Below, one piece after another: positions 62,226 to 64,000 of a stretch of DNA of 64,000 nucleotides (position 1 is its first letter; each line of letters begins with the position of its first letter). The position numbers and the translations under genes are program-made. Source of the DNA: Synchiropus splendidus (lineage: Eukaryota; Chordata; Actinopteri; Syngnathiformes; Callionymidae); contig NC_071339.1 of assembly GCF_027744825.2 (NCBI RefSeq), forward strand, positions 28,009,501 to 28,073,500, written 5' to 3'. The notes beneath the pieces are model-generated. The model was not told the origin of the DNA, did no database searches, and was given only the letters and a program-made list of their open reading frames with translations.

Positions 62226-64000
62226 GCCTGAGATGAGGTTGATTTCAGAACGCCAAACATAAAAATGTTGATAACTTTGGAAAAACACTTCAGACAGCTT
62301 AGATTTGATGTGCAACTATGAGAAAGACCCTTTCTGCTATCGTGGGAGGTGAAAATTTCATGTTCTGAAGCTTCCCTGCAAAGTTATGGCACAATGCAGA
62401 AAACGCGTTGTCAGCCTCACATAAGGTCGATTCCGCAACGCCAAACATAAAAATGTTGATAACTTCCGAAAAACACTTCAGACAGCTTAGATTTGATGTG
62501 CAACTACTCGAAAGACCCTTTCTGCTATCGTGGGAGGTGAAAATTTCATGTTCTGAAGCTTTCCTGCAAAGTTATGGCACAATGCGTAAAATGCGTTTTC
62601 AGTCTGAGATAAGGTTGATTCCGGAACGCCAAACATAAAAATGTTGATAACTTTGGACAAACACTTCAGACTGCTTAGATTTGATGTGCAACTACTAGAA
62701 AGACCCTTTCTGCTATAGTGGGAAATGAACATTTCATGATCTGAAGGTTCCCTGCAAAGTTATGGCACAATGCAGAAAACGCGTTTTCAGCCTGAGAAAA
62801 GGTGGTTTCCAGAACGCCAAACATAAAAATGTTGATAACTTTGGAAAAACACTTCAGACAACTTAGATTTGATGTGCAACTACTAGTAATACCCTTTCTG
62901 ATATAGTGGGAGGAGAAAATTTCATGTTCTGAAGTCGCCCTGCAAAGTTATGGCACAATGCAGAAAACGCGTTTTCAGCCTGAGATAAGGTGGGTTCCAG
63001 AACGCCAAACATAAAAATGTTGATAACTCAGGAAAAACTCTACAGACAGCTTAGATTTGATGTGCAACTACTAGAAATACCGTTTCTGCTATAGTGGGCG
63101 GTGAAAATTTCATGTTCTGAAGTCTCCCTGCAAAGTTATGGCACAATGCGTAAAACTCGTTTTCAGCCTTAGATGAGGTTGATTTCAGAACGCCAAACAT
63201 AAAAATGTTGATAACTTTGGAAAAACACTTCAGACAGCTTAGATTTGATGTGCAACTATGAGAAAGACCTTTTCTGCTATAGTGGGAGGTGAAAATTTCA
63301 TGTTCTGAAACTTCCCTGCCATGTTATGGCACAATGCAGAAAACGCGTTTTCAGCCTGAAATAAAGGTGGGTTCCAGAACGCCAAACATAAAAATGTTGA
63401 TAACTTTCGAAAAACACTTCAGACAGCTTAGATTTGACGTGCAACTGCTAGAAAGACCCTTACTGCTATAGTGGGAGGTGAACATTTCATGTTCTGAAGC
63501 GTCCCTGCAAAGTTATGGCACAATGCAGAAAACGCGTTTTCAGCTTGAGATATGGTGCGTTCCGGAACGCCAAACATAAAAATGTTGATAACTTTGGAAA
63601 AACACTTCAGACAGCTTAGATTTGACGTGCAACTACTAGAAAGAGCCTTTCTGCTATAGTGGGATGTTAAAATTTCATGTCCTGAAGCTTCCTTGCAAAG
63701 TTATGGCACAATGCAGAAAACGCCTTTTCAGCCTGAGATAAGGTTGATTACCGAACGATAAACATAAAAATGTTCATAACTTTGGAAGAACACTTCAGAC
63801 AGCTTACATTTGATGTGCAACTTATAGAAAGACCTTTTCTGCGATAGTGGGAGGTGAACATTTCATTTTCTGAAGCTTCCCTGAAAAGTAATGGCACAAT
63901 GCGTAAAACGCGTTTTCAGCCTGAGATAAGGTCGATTCCGGAATGTCAAAAATAAAAATGTTGATAACTTTGGAAAAACACTTCAGACAGCTTAGATTTG
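62226..64000. repeat. Last about 9 monomers of the window
   Basis: The satellite continues to the window edge. Monomers carry mixed markers (CTAGTAATACCC near 62883, ACTCAGGAAAAACTC near 63026, an extra A in CTGAAATAAAGG near 63357). No boundary with other DNA is reached, so the array extends beyond both ends of the window. Confidence 0.8.

Larger units (their letters stand above)
1..64000. repeat. 188-bp tandem satellite array (about 341 monomers)
   Basis: The entire window is a head-to-tail array of one monomer. Matched points recur every 188 bp, for example the TAAAAATGTT segment starting at 42151 and its equivalent starting at 42339. The repeat register drifts only 63 bp from position 100 to 61889, so the mean unit is 187.8 bp. 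All copies run in the same direction, and both array ends lie outside the window. The consensus is about 40% GC and carries one HindIII site, one MluI site and usually one BspEI site, so HindIII should give a 188-bp ladder. No mobile element, unique DNA or gene interrupts the array. Because 188 = 3 x 62 + 2, the reading frame shifts at every monomer and no long frame can persist. Size, homogeneity and HOR structure fit centromeric or other heterochromatic satellite. The family is not one I recognise, and centromere function is an inference. Confidence 0.98.

Noticed and set aside
1..64000. CRISPR array or phage-like regular repeats.
   Set aside because: The whole 188-bp period is homologous between units. 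There are no unique spacers, no short conserved repeat separated by variable DNA, and no cas genes.
1..64000. Ribosomal intergenic spacer subrepeats or tandem LTR copies.
   Set aside because: No rRNA gene, transposon coding domain, target-site duplication or primer-binding site was seen in 64 kb. A distant origin of the satellite from such a source cannot be excluded.
1..64000. A simple alternation of GGTCGATTCC and GGTGGGTTCC monomers (dimeric organisation).
   Set aside because: Runs of either type of two or more are common, so no consistent two-monomer period exists. Dimers are seen only as local duplications such as 30595-31348.
1..64000. Inverted segments or orientation switches.
   Set aside because: Monomer markers appear in the same orientation at every place inspected from 1 to 64000.

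Overview
The whole 64-kb window is one uninterrupted tandem satellite DNA array. Every stretch I read is a copy of a single monomer of about 188 bp, about 40% GC, arranged head to tail in one orientation. About 341 monomers fit in the window. Between position 100 and 61889 I count 329 repeat steps averaging 187.8 bp, so the register drifts by only 63 bp over nearly 62 kb. I found no protein-coding gene, tRNA, rRNA, CRISPR array, transposable element or inverted segment. A high-copy array with kilobase-scale higher-order repeats (HORs), no interruptions and apparent CpG decay suggests centromeric or other constitutive heterochromatin of a eukaryote that methylates cytosine. The length fits many plant centromeric satellites (roughly 150-190 bp), but animals also have satellites of this size. 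I do not recognise the family, and the host cannot be named from the sequence alone. Layout, with boundaries read by eye. (1) Super-repeat copy 1, 115-25271. It contains a 5,821-bp, 31-monomer block duplicated in tandem (470-6290 and 6291-12111, only three differences noticed), then a mosaic block (12112-21015) built from 939-bp five-monomer cassettes (X) and 752-bp four-monomer cassettes (Y) in the order X-Y-X-X-Y. After that come two spacer monomers, a partial copy of the first block (21396-23040), and about 12 more divergent monomers (23041-25271). (2) Super-repeat copy 2, 25272-39417. It has the same order as copy 1 but holds the first block once (as about 33 monomers) and differs by gains and losses of whole monomers. 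(3) 39418-51254: locally amplified blocks, including a 1,128-bp six-monomer HOR (41792-44047) and a pair of about 1-kb segments 4,506 bp apart. (4) 51255-64000: mostly more divergent single monomers, with two young local HORs, a four-monomer pair (54920-56430) and an eight-monomer pair (59210-62225). There is no operon or pathway. The content of the window is the history of a satellite array: nested, in-register duplications of 1, 2, 3, 4, 5, 6, 8 and 31 monomers, and one of about 25 kb. Nearly all gains and losses are near-integer multiples of the monomer, as unequal crossing-over or replication-based amplification would leave. The apparent short reading frames on both strands are by-products of the repeat and are not annotated as genes.
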